12,515 nucleotides of DNA from a bacterium (GCA_003230535.1 QIEW01000100.1:1-12515); one strand, 5' to 3'; positions 1-7,535 are shown, numbered from the stretch's first letter. Notes: a model not told the origin generated them from the letters alone. Made by a program: numbers and translations.

Positions 1-1965
1 AATACCGCCGCCGTTGTCTATTATCTTGACCACAGCAAAATGATCTTCCCGCAGAATATCAATTCTTATACTCCCGTCCATTTCCTTTACGGCAATCGCG
101 TCTCTGGCATTATTGAGGATATTTAGTACCACTTGGGAATATTCATTCGGAAATCCAAAGGTGGTTATTGTCTCCCCTTCATTAATTTTAACCGATATGT
201 TATTGTATCTAAAGCTGGCATCAAGCAGTGATAAACATTCACTAACAACCTCGTTAACGCTATAGTCTTTTTTCCCTTTGGTGGGCCGGTAAAAGTTTCT
301 AAAATCATCTATAGTAGTCGACATTTTTTCGATCATTTTTTTGCCCCGCTCAAATAAATCATCAAACATCTCTTCTGTCAGTTCATTATCAGCGTAATAA
401 TCTTTTAGATTGTATAGTATTAGGATGAGCCCATTGAGCGGCTGCCTCCACTGGTGGGCAATATGCCCGATCATTTCGCCCATCGCCGCTAACCGCGACT
501 GATGCATCATGATAAGATCTTTTTGGCGGCTCTTTTCAAGTTCGTCCCGCACCCGTCCTTCGAGATTGGCGTTGAGGTCTTCTATTTCTCCCTGTCGCGC
601 TCTCAGGGCCTCCTCGGCGCGTCTGCGCTCGGTAATATCTATAGAGTAACCAATCATACCCGTGACATTGTCATTTAAATCCTTAACCAGCGACAGCGAC
701 AGATGAATAAAAATAATTTCACCGGACTGCCTTACCTGCCTTAATTCCGCTTCGTGATTTCCTTTTTCTTTAAGCGGCGCTATTACCTCTCTCAATATTT
801 TCTCTTTATCTTCTTCCGGATATAAAAATGATATATACCGGCCCGTAATATCTTCCGCCCGGTAGCCAAAAAGATTTTCCGCGCCTCTATTCCAGAAAGT
901 AATATGACCCTTCAGATCTGTCATGATCACTGAATCATGGGTCTGGTTAATAATCTGTGCCTGCTGTTTAAGAATTGTCTCTGCCTGTTCAAGTTCTTCT
1001 ATTTTATTGTGTAATTTATTCTCCGCCCGCCTGCGCTCCCCTTCATGCGCATCCCTTTCAAGTCGCGCATTTAATATTGGGGCTATATAATCTGCAATTT
1101 TCTCTAATAATTTTTGATCTTGCTCGTGGTAGTTGATAGTCTTGTTGGCTACTTGTATAAGTCCAATGCAGTTTCCTTGAGAGATAATAGGTACCGCTAA
1201 ATCTCTAAATATAGGAATGTGTCCTGTCGGAACATTGAAAGGTTCGTTTGAATACAGACTCTTTTTCTCTACAATAGCACGAGCCCAGATACCGTGCCAC
1301 ATCTCCCGAGGGAAAACAATATCTTTATGGGGAATTTGACATTTATCCCAGACATCTCTGGTCATAGAAGGGCAAACTAAAGCTCCATTTTGGTCGATAT
1401 ATCCGAAAATTCCATATTTACTAGCTACAGATTCCAAAATAATCTGTAAAACCTCTCCATACATTTCATTATCCGGAGTAGTAAGAAATATCTCGGCAAT
1501 TTTGTTCCTGATCCTCAATTCTTGTTCAGAGCGGCGCAACGTTCCCAACATTCGGTTCCTCTCAAGGGCATGACAAATGGATCTGCCCAGTAAATCGCTA
1601 TCCACCCGCCCCTTGACCAGATAATCCTGGGCGCCGGCATGGACAGCGCTGACTGCAAACGTCTCATCCTCATAGGCGCTGATTACTACCACCGGCACCT
1701 CCGGCGACCGGGCATGTATACTGCGAAAAGTATTTACTCCTTCACTATCCGGGAGTGACAGATCCAAAAGAACCACATCTATTTTTCCCCTTGAGAGCAG
1801 TTCCAATCCCGTGGACAGTCGAGCGGCATGTTCCAGATGAAAATTGATAGATTTGACTTCCGCTAACATATCACGGATTAATTCAACATGATCCGGCTGA
1901 TCTTCAATCAGCAAAACCCTCACCTTATTATTTATACAAGCATATTGCTTAACATTGTTAATCAT
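1..1965 (-). CDS. Hybrid sensor histidine kinase (receiver-GAF-PAS-HisKA-HATPase), C-terminus cut by window edge
   Basis: I translated 655 residues reading leftward from ATG at 1965; the frame runs off the left edge. Residues about 15-135 form a receiver domain: acidic E21/D22, phospho-acceptor D68 in LLDLSLPD, and K118 in YLVKG. Residues about 155-300 form a GAF domain (CPSMTRDVW, GHIPIFRDLAVPI, GLIQVANK). A PAS domain follows at about 330-450 (TDLKGHITFWNRGAENLFGY), then a charged, probably coiled-coil linker. The H-box is GHIAHQWRQPLNG with phospho-histidine H504. The ATPase N-box is LNILNNARDAI near 615-624, and the G1 motif DNGGG starts at D650, so only the end of the ATPase domain is missing. 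No membrane segment is visible, so a cytoplasmic sensor is likely. The ATG is the first start after an in-frame TAG. AAGGAGG at 1981-1987 lies 15 nt upstream, which is long. The ligand is unknown, and no separate response regulator lies nearby. Confidence 0.93.
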   Translation of the reverse strand, partial: MINNVKQYACINNKVRVLLIEDQPDHVELIRDMLAEVKSINFHLEHAARLSTGLELLSRGKIDVVLLDLSLPDSEGVNTFRSIHARSPEVPVVVISAYEDETFAVSAVHAGAQDYLVKGRVDSDLLGRSICHALERNRMLGTLRRSEQELRIRNKIAEIFLTTPDNEMYGEVLQIILESVASKYGIFGYIDQNGALVCPSMTRDVWDKCQIPHKDIVFPREMWHGIWARAIVEKKSLYSNEPFNVPTGHIPIFRDLAVPIISQGNCIGLIQVANKTINYHEQDQKLLEKIADYIAPILNARLERDAHEGERRRAENKLHNKIEELEQAETILKQQAQIINQTHDSVIMTDLKGHITFWNRGAENLFGYRAEDITGRYISFLYPEEDKEKILREVIAPLKEKGNHEAELRQVRQSGEIIFIHLSLSLVKDLNDNVTGMIGYSIDITERRRAEEALRARQGEIEDLNANLEGRVRDELEKSRQKDLIMMHQSRLAAMGEMIGHIAHQWRQPLNGLILILYNLKDYYADNELTEEMFDDLFERGKKMIEKMSTTIDDFRNFYRPTKGKKDYSVNEVVSECLSLLDASFRYNNISVKINEGETITTFGFPNEYSQVVLNILNNARDAIAVKEMDGSIRIDILREDHFAVVKIIDNGGGI

Positions 1966-2042
1966 AAGCTAACTTAATAACCTCCTTCCAGCCGGGAATG
2001 TTGCTTTTCAATGTTAATAAATGGACTAAATATATTATCATA

Positions 2043-2072
2043 ATTATTGGCAAGCCCATAGAATTTTATCAA
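2043..2072 (-). promoter_or_regulatory. Candidate sigma-70-type promoter of the sensor kinase
   Basis: On the minus strand TTGATA (2072-2067) is followed after 18 bp by AATAAT (2048-2043). Each box is one base from the vegetative consensus. It would give a leader of about 70 nt before the kinase ATG at 1965. The region is AT-rich, so chance matches are likely. Confidence 0.33.
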
Positions 2073-2344
2073 ATATATTCGGGAAAAACAGCCCGCCGGC
2101 GATGGAAAATGTAAACCATCAACCGATCAACAATACCCATAATATACGATGTTAGACTTTTTATGATTATTCCGACGCAGACAGTTTGCCTGCTATTTAC
2201 ATAATGCTTCTAATTATATAGATACTAATCAGAGTAAATATAATTCTTTGCTCAAATAAATTGCTACTCAAAGCAAATATAAGTTCAACGTATAGGAATT
2301 CCCTTTTTTAGGTCCAATAAAACAAGCAAATAAGTTTTTATGTG

Positions 2345-2435
2345 CTGTCGGGTTCTCAAACCCGACAGGCTGAATGAGTGGGTTTCCTGAACCTGCCACC
2401 TCCTAAAACCACAGTCAGGTCTGAGGACCTGACTG
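2345..2435. repeat. REP-like palindrome cluster (three hairpins)
   Basis: Hairpin 1 (2345-2368) pairs CTGTCGGGTT with AACCCGACAG over a CTCA loop. Hairpin 2 (2378-2399) is an imperfect GTGGGTT/AACCTGCCAC stem around TCCTG. Hairpin 3 (2412-2435) pairs CAGTCAGGTC with GACCTGACTG over TGAG. The order hairpin 1, short spacer, hairpin 2 with a CTGAA core matches the units at 7584 and 8436, so this is a diverged copy. Hairpin 3 is an inverted single copy closest to the first hairpin of the 7584 unit. Confidence 0.75.
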
Positions 2436-2467
2436 CACAAAATGACAGTTTGTATGTCTGAAAAGTC

Positions 2468-2483
2468 CGCACCGACAGGTGCG
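2468..2483 (-). terminator. Hairpin possibly terminating the carbamoyltransferase transcript
   Basis: CGCACC and GGTGCG form a perfect 6-bp stem with a 4-base loop. On the minus strand it is followed after GAC by TTTTC, about 105 bp past the carbamoyltransferase stop. The stem is short and the T-run weak. It could equally be part of the local palindromic repeat cluster. Confidence 0.35.
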
Positions 2484-2587
2484 CTAAGTTCATCCGGTTT
2501 TAGCGTGCCTTGGGGGCGAAACAGGTTAGGGGGTAAATTATTTTCACCATACAGCAGGATGACGGGAAATAATCTATGGGGGGGAGT

Positions 2588-4255
2588 TTATACGAGGAAA
2601 TTGCCGATGGCCAGGTAATCCAGCTTGCCATCTTTAAAGGTCTGGATAGCGTCTTCCGGGGAGCAGATCATCGGAGCCTCATGCATATTAAAACTGGTGT
2701 TGACTAAGCTGGGCAGCCGCGTCAGTTTTCTATACTCGCACAGCAGCCTATAGAAGCTGGGATTGGTATGTGGAGCAACTAATTGCGGACGGGCGGTTCC
2801 ATCCACATGGACAGCCGCCGGCGAATGCTCCTTCATCCAGGGAGTGCAATCGAAGGTGATGGTCATATACTGGGCGGCCTGTTCGGCCCCCTCAAGATTA
2901 TTATAGCACTGCCTGGCATGTTCAGAGAGGGTAGCCGGAGCGAAAGGCATAAACTCAGTGCGTTGCAGGCGCTGGTTCAGCCAGTCATTGACCTTAGGAT
3001 CGGTGGCTGGATAAAGTATTGATCTATTCCCTAAAGCACGAGGGCCGTATTCCATCCGACCGCAAAATCTGGCAACCACTTTGTTGTCGGCTAAGAGCCT
3101 GGCTATCTCAGGTTCTATGGGGTCAAAATACTGATATGATAAGCCATGGTTATCTAAAGCTTGCTTTATTTGCTCATCTGTATGATCCGGCCCCAAGAAA
3201 ACATTCTCCAGCTTCTTGGGCCTTACTCCATTAATAGCGGATAAATACAGCGCCGCGCCGGCGCCGGTGCCATCATCGCCCATCGCCGGGTGAATAAATA
3301 TCCGCCGTACATCCTCCATCTCATGTAACCGTTGATTTAGCTTCACATTAGCGGCTACGCCGCCGGCACATACCAGCGCCCGCTGCCGATGTTCCCGTAG
3401 ATAGGGGCGAACTAAGGAAGTAACTACCTCTTCCAGCACCGCCTGATAGGCGGCGGCCACATCCTCCCGGGAATATTTGCGCGCCAACTTCCGGCTGAAA
3501 GCAAAATCCATCGCCGTTAAATAGCGATATTCTCCTTCCCGCTCCATAAACTTTTTTCGCACCGCCGAGGAGAGCTTATCTTTATCGCCAAAGGCTGCCA
3601 AGCCTACGATCTTCCCTTCATGGTGGGACATTCTAAATCCTAAGGCCCCGGTTACCTGGGCATAGAACAGACCCAGGGAATGGGGATACTCTATAGACAG
3701 AATGCGCTTTATTCCAGCTTGAGTTCCCAGTGAAATACTGCCTGCCAGACCATCCCCATACCAATCCAGGGTGAGAATTAGCGCTTCTTCAAATCCAGAG
3801 GTGTAGAAAGCGGCCGCCGCATGGGCCAGTTGATGTTCCACGCGGTGAAGCTTGGGCAGCAGACCCAATTTAGCCAGATTTTCCTCCAGCTCCCGATTGA
3901 AACGTCGATGGTCGCTAATCGCCTTCATAGTCCAGCGCAAATATGACCACTCATGTTGCAGGATAGGCCCTAAGCCGTTTATGTTCTTAAGGTTATCGTT
4001 TAAGTCCTTGAGGTAACCTTGTATGAGAAGCTGACGTTGTGTTGGGTAATCAAAGAAAGGATAAGCTACATAATCGATCTCTTCAGGACCGCATTTAGCT
4101 ATATCAAAGAGCGACTGCAAGGCCAGCTTAGGAAAGCCGTTTTGGTGCTTTTTATGAGTCAGACGCTCCTCCATCACCGCCGCTTCAATACAGCCGTCGG
4201 TTACCAGAGTTACCGCCGTATCGTTATCTAAGGCTGAAATACCTAAAACTCTAAT
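2588..4255 (-). CDS. Carbamoyltransferase, NodU/TobZ/CmcH family, with probable ATT start
   Basis: This is a 555-residue enzyme of the family that transfers carbamoyl from carbamoyl phosphate via carbamoyl-adenylate to a sugar or natural-product hydroxyl. The N-terminal ASKHA/Kae1-like domain opens with VLGISALDND and carries the metal-binding HxxxH (H141, H145 in EHQLAHAAAAF) and LDWYGDG near D164. CAGGVAANVKLN lies at about 296-307 and GDDGTGAGAA at 326-335. The C-terminal domain has GRMEYGPRALGNRSIL near 399-414, PFAPATLSE and NTSFN near 519. A GTG at 4177 would delete the conserved first strand. The frame continues upstream to a TGA, and the codon aligning with the family initiator is ATT at 4255-4253, 9 nt after GGAGG. 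The acceptor is unknown; the neighbouring deacetylase suggests a surface glycan. It probably belonged to the serA-deacetylase operon before a repeat element inserted. Confidence 0.93.
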   Translation of the reverse strand: MRVLGISALDNDTAVTLVTDGCIEAAVMEERLTHKKHQNGFPKLALQSLFDIAKCGPEEIDYVAYPFFDYPTQRQLLIQGYLKDLNDNLKNINGLGPILQHEWSYLRWTMKAISDHRRFNRELEENLAKLGLLPKLHRVEHQLAHAAAAFYTSGFEEALILTLDWYGDGLAGSISLGTQAGIKRILSIEYPHSLGLFYAQVTGALGFRMSHHEGKIVGLAAFGDKDKLSSAVRKKFMEREGEYRYLTAMDFAFSRKLARKYSREDVAAAYQAVLEEVVTSLVRPYLREHRQRALVCAGGVAANVKLNQRLHEMEDVRRIFIHPAMGDDGTGAGAALYLSAINGVRPKKLENVFLGPDHTDEQIKQALDNHGLSYQYFDPIEPEIARLLADNKVVARFCGRMEYGPRALGNRSILYPATDPKVNDWLNQRLQRTEFMPFAPATLSEHARQCYNNLEGAEQAAQYMTITFDCTPWMKEHSPAAVHVDGTARPQLVAPHTNPSFYRLLCEYRKLTRLPSLVNTSFNMHEAPMICSPEDAIQTFKDGKLDYLAIGNFLV

Positions 4256-4264
4256 AGTTCAGAA

Positions 4265-4269
4265 CCTCC
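4265..4269 (-). promoter_or_regulatory. Shine-Dalgarno GGAGG that decides the carbamoyltransferase start
   Basis: On the minus strand GGAGG lies 9 nt before ATT at 4255. An in-frame TGA lies between this site and the ATT, so translation from this site cannot begin further upstream. No ATG, GTG or TTG occurs between it and GTG at 4177. The spacing supports ATT as initiator. Confidence 0.65.
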
Positions 4270-4323
4270 ATTATTAACCCGGATTATTCATAAATCCACG
4301 GTAAACATTGATGATGTTATTTG

Positions 4324-4352
4324 AATACAGCTACTTATATAACAACGGTCAA
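4324..4352 (-). promoter_or_regulatory. Promoter-like pair inside element copy A, facing the carbamoyltransferase
   Basis: The minus strand has TTGACC (4352-4347), a 17-bp spacer and TGTATT (4329-4324). The -35 is good and the -10 is 4 of 6. It would start about 60 nt before the carbamoyltransferase. Both boxes and the 17-bp spacing are conserved in copies B and C, although spacer bases vary. Confidence 0.35.
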
Positions 4353-4380
4353 AAAACAAAATGGCTCATACAAATTACCG

Positions 4381-4412
4381 AAAACTCCCGCTATGGAAGC
4401 GACCAACGGGAG
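4381..4412 (-). terminator. Terminator-like hairpin inside element copy A
   Basis: On the minus strand CTCCCGTT pairs with AGCGGGAG (one G-U pair) around a 12-base loop and is followed by TTTTC. It lies about 30 bp past the deacetylase stop, in the right orientation to end that transcript. The T-run is short. The same hairpin is conserved in copies B and C. Confidence 0.45.
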
Positions 4413-4439
4413 CGTGTTATAAGTCCCGAATTATTCGGG

Positions 4440-5471
4440 TTAATACCTAATCCACTGAGGAAAAAGAAGTTTTTGTTTAAAGACCAGCAAACTATCCCGG
4501 GGCGCTACCCGGAGACGACGTAAAGCTAAGGGGTCGACCGCCGACATGTTGTTTACTCCATGTCCGGCCACGACAGCAAACTTAAAACCGCACCTCTCTA
4601 CCGCACCTCTTACCCGCTCATCGTAAGCTCCCTCTATACCTACCGGATAACAGAAACTAACCACCGCTTGGCCGGTCTCTTCTGATATCCTGTGCCGGGA
4701 CCCTTGTAACTCCCGGGCCAGCGCCTCATCAGAAAGCTGCGTCAGGATTGGGTGGGTCATGGTATGGGCTCCAAACTCCAGCCCTTTCCGGCTCAGCTTC
4801 CGCACCTCTGCCCAGGTTAGAGTAGGTCTCCAGTCCGGCGGCAGTGCTACCTTGACCCCTGTCTCGGCGGCTAGCTCATCCAGGATTTGTCTCCGCTCAC
4901 CATCCGGAGCCTGTTTTAGATACTGAATCAGCTTGGTTTTGGCTCTATGCCTCTCTGTATCAGTAGTTAAGGGTAACGGCTGCCAGTCAGCCCGGGACTT
5001 CAAACTAAGCTTATCTTTTGAAGTTTGCTTGAGGCAGTAATAAACCTTATCCCACCAGAAAAGTTCTCCTGAAGTAATATAATCCGTGGCCAAAAATACT
5101 ACCGCCTGAGCCTTATGTTTTCTCAGGATTGGCCAGACTGCATCCCACACATCCCGATAGCCGTCATCAAAGGTAATAATTACGGACAGAGGAGAAAGCT
5201 TTTGTTTTTCCTGAGGCGCCTTTTGCAGTTGGCTGAAGGTGGTTAGATGATAATGCTGTGTCAGATAAGATATCTGTTCGTCAAACTGGGCGGGAGTAGC
5301 GCTAATTAGCTCCTCATCGAGGAAGCCGAAACCATCTTCCGGTTCAGCTACCCTATGGTAGGCTAAGATCGCAAGTTTCTCCCGGCGACCTAAAATACGC
5401 TGCCAGACCAAGGACAACGAGCCAGCGCCCGACCAATGCAGTAAACCAGCCGCCGCTTCTCTTTTGCTCAT
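4440..5471 (-). CDS. Polysaccharide deacetylase (NodB homology domain, CE4 family)
   Basis: This 343-residue protein resembles carbohydrate esterase family 4 enzymes, which remove N- or O-acetyl groups from amino-sugar polymers using a divalent metal. ILAYHRV (about 35-41) is the usual entry to the fold. TFDDGYRD near 100-107 gives catalytic base D102 and metal ligand D103. HTMTH gives metal ligands H236 and H240. FCYPVG (273-278) replaces the common RxPYG loop. FWWDKVYY near 138-145 is typical of the exopolysaccharide-associated subgroup. No signal peptide or clear membrane helix is seen, so it may act on lipid-linked or intracellular precursors. Its ATG overlaps the serA stop as ATGA, implying translational coupling. 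The stop codon uses the TA flank and first base of the repeat element. The substrate is not known. Confidence 0.93.
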   Translation of the reverse strand: MSKREAAAGLLHWSGAGSLSLVWQRILGRREKLAILAYHRVAEPEDGFGFLDEELISATPAQFDEQISYLTQHYHLTTFSQLQKAPQEKQKLSPLSVIITFDDGYRDVWDAVWPILRKHKAQAVVFLATDYITSGELFWWDKVYYCLKQTSKDKLSLKSRADWQPLPLTTDTERHRAKTKLIQYLKQAPDGERRQILDELAAETGVKVALPPDWRPTLTWAEVRKLSRKGLEFGAHTMTHPILTQLSDEALARELQGSRHRISEETGQAVVSFCYPVGIEGAYDERVRGAVERCGFKFAVVAGHGVNNMSAVDPLALRRLRVAPRDSLLVFKQKLLFPQWIRY

Positions 5472-7051
5472 ACTTTTACCAGCTTAGCTGAGAGAATATG
5501 CGGTAGTCGGCGGATTTGCGTAAGAACCTCCTCAGAGATAGGGCTATCTACGTTGACGATTGAAATGGCCTGGCCGCCATCATCTTCCCGGCCAAGCTGC
5601 ATACCGCCGATGTTTATGCCCTGACTTCCTAAAGCGCAGCCAATATGACCGACCACCCCCGGCTTATCCAGATTAGTAATTATCAGCATCCAACCGGCAG
5701 GAATAGCCTCGATCATAAAACCGTCCAACTCCACAAGCCGGGCCTCATTCCTGCTAAACAGTGTTCCGGAAATAGAATGGCGATCTTTGCTGGTCAGTAA
5801 CTCCAGATGTATAAGATTACCATAGTCGCCGCTATCACTTTTTTTGGTCTCCACTACCTCCAGCCCGCGCTCCCTGGCCAGTACCGGCGCATTTACATAG
5901 TTAACGCTCTCCCCCAACACCGGAGAGAGCAAACCTTTCAGGGCCGCCATAGTAAGCAGAGTTATGTCCTGGCGCAATACCTCGCCCGAATACTCCAGCC
6001 GTAAACCTTCCAGCCGCCCTTCCGATAGCTGTCCGGTCAGCTTCGATAACTTTTCGGCTAAGCTGATATACGGCCAGGCATTCACAAAACTTTCCTGGGA
6101 AACCGAAGGCATATTGACCGCATTTGATACTATCCCCCGGTTCAGGAAATCCACAACCTGCCGGGCAACAGCTATACCTACCTGCTGTTGGGCTTCTTTG
6201 GTAGACGCCCCCAGGTGCGGAGTATAAATTACATTTGCAAATTTAAGCAGAGGATGGTTGGGAGCAGGGGGTTCTATCTCAAAAACATCTAACGCGGCTC
6301 CAGCTATCTTGCCGCTATCCAGCCCCTGACAGAGGACCGCCTCATCAATTATCCCCCCCCGGGCACAGTTTATCAGATATACCCCGTCCTTCATCCGGGA
6401 AACAGCTTGCCGGCCGATTAGATAACGGGTATCAGGGGTCAATGGGGTATGCACGGTAATATAATCGGCCTTAGAGAATATTTCTTCCAATTCCACGACC
6501 TCTATCTCTTCCTTCTTAGCCGCCTCCAGAGAGATATAAGGATCATAGGCCAGAATACGCATTCCAAAACCTCTCATGCGCCGGGCCACTTCCCTGCCGA
6601 CGCGCCCTAAGCCTACAACCCCCAAGGTCTTTCCATAAATTTCCACCCCTAAAAATTTCTTCTTCTCCCAGCGGCCGGACTTTAAGGAAAGGCTGGCCTG
6701 GGGGACAAACCTCGAGAGGGCCAGTATCATAGCCACCGTGTGCTCGGCGGTGGAGATAGTATTGCCGCCGGGGGTGTTCATCACCACAACCCCTTGTTTA
6801 GAGGCGGCCTCCACATCTATATTATCCAACCCCACCCCTGCCCGACCGATTACCTTCAACCTCCTGGCGGCGGATATCATCGGAGCTCTTACCTTAGTGG
6901 AACTCCGCACCAACAGCGCCTCATAGCCTGGAATAATAGCAGTAAGCTCCTCCGGGGACAGCCCCGTCTTTATATCCACCTCCAAGTCCGGCTCCCGCCG
7001 CAGGATCTCTATCCCCTGCTCACATAGCGGATCTGAAACTAATACCTTCAT
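5468..7051 (-). CDS. serA: D-3-phosphoglycerate dehydrogenase
   Basis: SerA oxidises 3-phosphoglycerate to 3-phosphohydroxypyruvate with NAD, the first step of serine synthesis in the cytoplasm. The 527 residues match the long ACT-containing form. The substrate-binding part begins VLVSDPL, with GRAGVGLDNID near 69-79. The Rossmann motif is VVGLGRVGREV (G147, G149, G152), with D170 as the likely NAD ribose ligand. The catalytic set is R231 (NCARGG), E260 and H279 (TPHLGAST). An intervening domain spans about 315-450 and a C-terminal ACT domain about 455-527 (TNLDKPGVVGHIG), the usual site of serine feedback. The ATG at 7051 follows GGGAG with good spacing. It overlaps the deacetylase gene by 4 bp, an unusual partner. 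A class-V aminotransferase lies further upstream on the same strand, separated by the toxin-antitoxin region. Confidence 0.96.
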   Translation of the reverse strand: MKVLVSDPLCEQGIEILRREPDLEVDIKTGLSPEELTAIIPGYEALLVRSSTKVRAPMISAARRLKVIGRAGVGLDNIDVEAASKQGVVVMNTPGGNTISTAEHTVAMILALSRFVPQASLSLKSGRWEKKKFLGVEIYGKTLGVVGLGRVGREVARRMRGFGMRILAYDPYISLEAAKKEEIEVVELEEIFSKADYITVHTPLTPDTRYLIGRQAVSRMKDGVYLINCARGGIIDEAVLCQGLDSGKIAGAALDVFEIEPPAPNHPLLKFANVIYTPHLGASTKEAQQQVGIAVARQVVDFLNRGIVSNAVNMPSVSQESFVNAWPYISLAEKLSKLTGQLSEGRLEGLRLEYSGEVLRQDITLLTMAALKGLLSPVLGESVNYVNAPVLARERGLEVVETKKSDSGDYGNLIHLELLTSKDRHSISGTLFSRNEARLVELDGFMIEAIPAGWMLIITNLDKPGVVGHIGCALGSQGINIGGMQLGREDDGGQAISIVNVDSPISEEVLTQIRRLPHILSAKLVKV

Positions 7052-7147
7052 ATTCTCTCCCTATCTTCCATGATAACTTTTAGATACTTTTTGCATAAAA
7101 TAAAAATTAAGGTTATAATTCCCGAATAATTCGAGATCATAAACACG

Positions 7148-7179
7148 CTCCCGCTGGTCGCTTCCATAGCGGGAGTTTT
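7148..7179 (+). terminator. Terminator-like hairpin inside element copy B
   Basis: CTCCCGCT and AGCGGGAG form a perfect 8-bp stem around a 12-base loop, followed by TTTTC on the + strand. No + strand gene ends just upstream here, so it would act as an insulator at most. Confidence 0.35.
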
Positions 7180-7207
7180 CGGTGATTTGTATGAGCCATT
7201 TTGTTTT

Positions 7208-7236
7208 TTGACCGTTATTTTATAAGTAGCTGTATT
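7208..7236 (+). promoter_or_regulatory. Promoter-like pair inside element copy B, facing the orphan antitoxin
   Basis: TTGACC (7208-7213), a 17-bp spacer and TGTATT (7231-7236) lie on the + strand. The antitoxin ATG is about 90 bp downstream. No better promoter was seen between this element and that gene. Confidence 0.3.
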
Positions 7237-7325
7237 CAAATAGAATTATCAATGTTTGCCGTGGATTTATGAATAATCCGGATAATTAAACTGTTTTTAG
7301 AGCCAAGTAACCAGGAACATTGATC

Positions 7326-7535
7326 ATGTCAAAAACCATTTCTGTCCCGGTATCCTTATTAAGGAAAATATCTCTGGCAGCCAATGCCTTTCATGAGCTA
7401 GAAGATGAGCTGGAGGATTTTCTGCTGGCCCATGATCCCGATTTCATTGCCAAAATGAGGCAATCAAGACAGGAGCACCTCGCCGGAAATACCTCCTCTC
7501 TTGAAGACCTCAAACAGGAGCTATGTATCAAGTAG
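7326..7535 (+). CDS. Orphan antitoxin of a RelE/ParE-type toxin-antitoxin pair
   Basis: This 69-residue protein begins MSKTISVPVSLL and has a hydrophobic-acidic helical middle. Its tail, with MRQSRQEHLAG and SLEDLKQELCIK, is the kind of C-terminal segment seen in small antitoxins directly preceding RelE/ParE toxins. A TTG six bases upstream is in frame, but AGGA at 7313-7316 is spaced for ATG at 7326. Its last codons overlap an ATG at 7523 that opens a toxin-like frame broken after eight codons, so the antitoxin now appears to lack its toxin. It is the only + strand gene of the island and lies downstream of element copy B, which may supply its promoter. The family assignment rests on length, tail and context; no named antitoxin family is certain. 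Confidence 0.72.
   Translation: MSKTISVPVSLLRKISLAANAFHELEDELEDFLLAHDPDFIAKMRQSRQEHLAGNTSSLEDLKQELCIK

Larger units (their letters stand above)
1966..2587. other. Intergenic region of about 620 bp between kinase and carbamoyltransferase
   Basis: I see no credible gene on either strand. The left part (about 1990-2330) is AT-rich and holds the candidate kinase promoter. The right part (about 2340-2510) holds a cluster of palindromes described separately. The stretch 2488-2510 (GTTCATCCGG then TTTTAGCGTGCC) resembles 7555-7575, next to another copy of the same palindrome family. This suggests both belong to a larger interspersed repeat. Confidence 0.6.
4277..4440 (-). mobile_element. MITE-like 164-bp element, copy A
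   Basis: This is one of three copies of a non-coding sequence; by eye about nine of ten bases agree with the copies at 7118 and 10128. It is inverted relative to those two. Ends are ACCCGGATTATTC and, inverted, ACCCGAATAATTC: a 13-bp terminal inverted repeat with two mismatches. TA lies on both sides (4275-4276 and 4441-4442), as for TA-targeting Tc1/mariner/IS630-type elements. It lies exactly between the deacetylase stop and the carbamoyltransferase Shine-Dalgarno. No protein is encoded and no transposase is in the window, so the mobile assignment is inferred from copy number, ends and flanks. Confidence 0.7.
7118..7282 (+). mobile_element. MITE-like 165-bp element, copy B
   Basis: This is the second copy of the interspersed element, in the same orientation as copy C and opposite to copy A. 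Its left end has drifted (ATTCCCGAATAATTC), and the right end reads GAATAATCCGGA. TA lies on both sides, although the exact left border is uncertain by a few bases. It sits between the divergent serA and the orphan antitoxin gene. The + strand carries the hairpin and then the promoter-like boxes pointing at the antitoxin. A 63-codon minus-strand frame across it is not credible as a gene. Confidence 0.68.

Noticed and set aside
2783-3234. Two plus-strand frames of 70-80 codons
   Set aside because: They are antisense to conserved motifs of the carbamoyltransferase.
4308-4523. A 71-codon plus-strand reading frame
   Set aside because: It runs through repeat copy A and into the antisense of the deacetylase; no homology-like features or ribosome site.
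5807-6926. Several plus-strand reading frames of 60-95 codons
   Set aside because: All lie antisense inside serA, whose complete domain structure is clear.
7048-7239. A 63-codon minus-strand reading frame upstream of serA
   Set aside because: Most of it lies in the non-coding repeat element copy B, it resembles no protein, and equivalent frames are not kept in the other copies.
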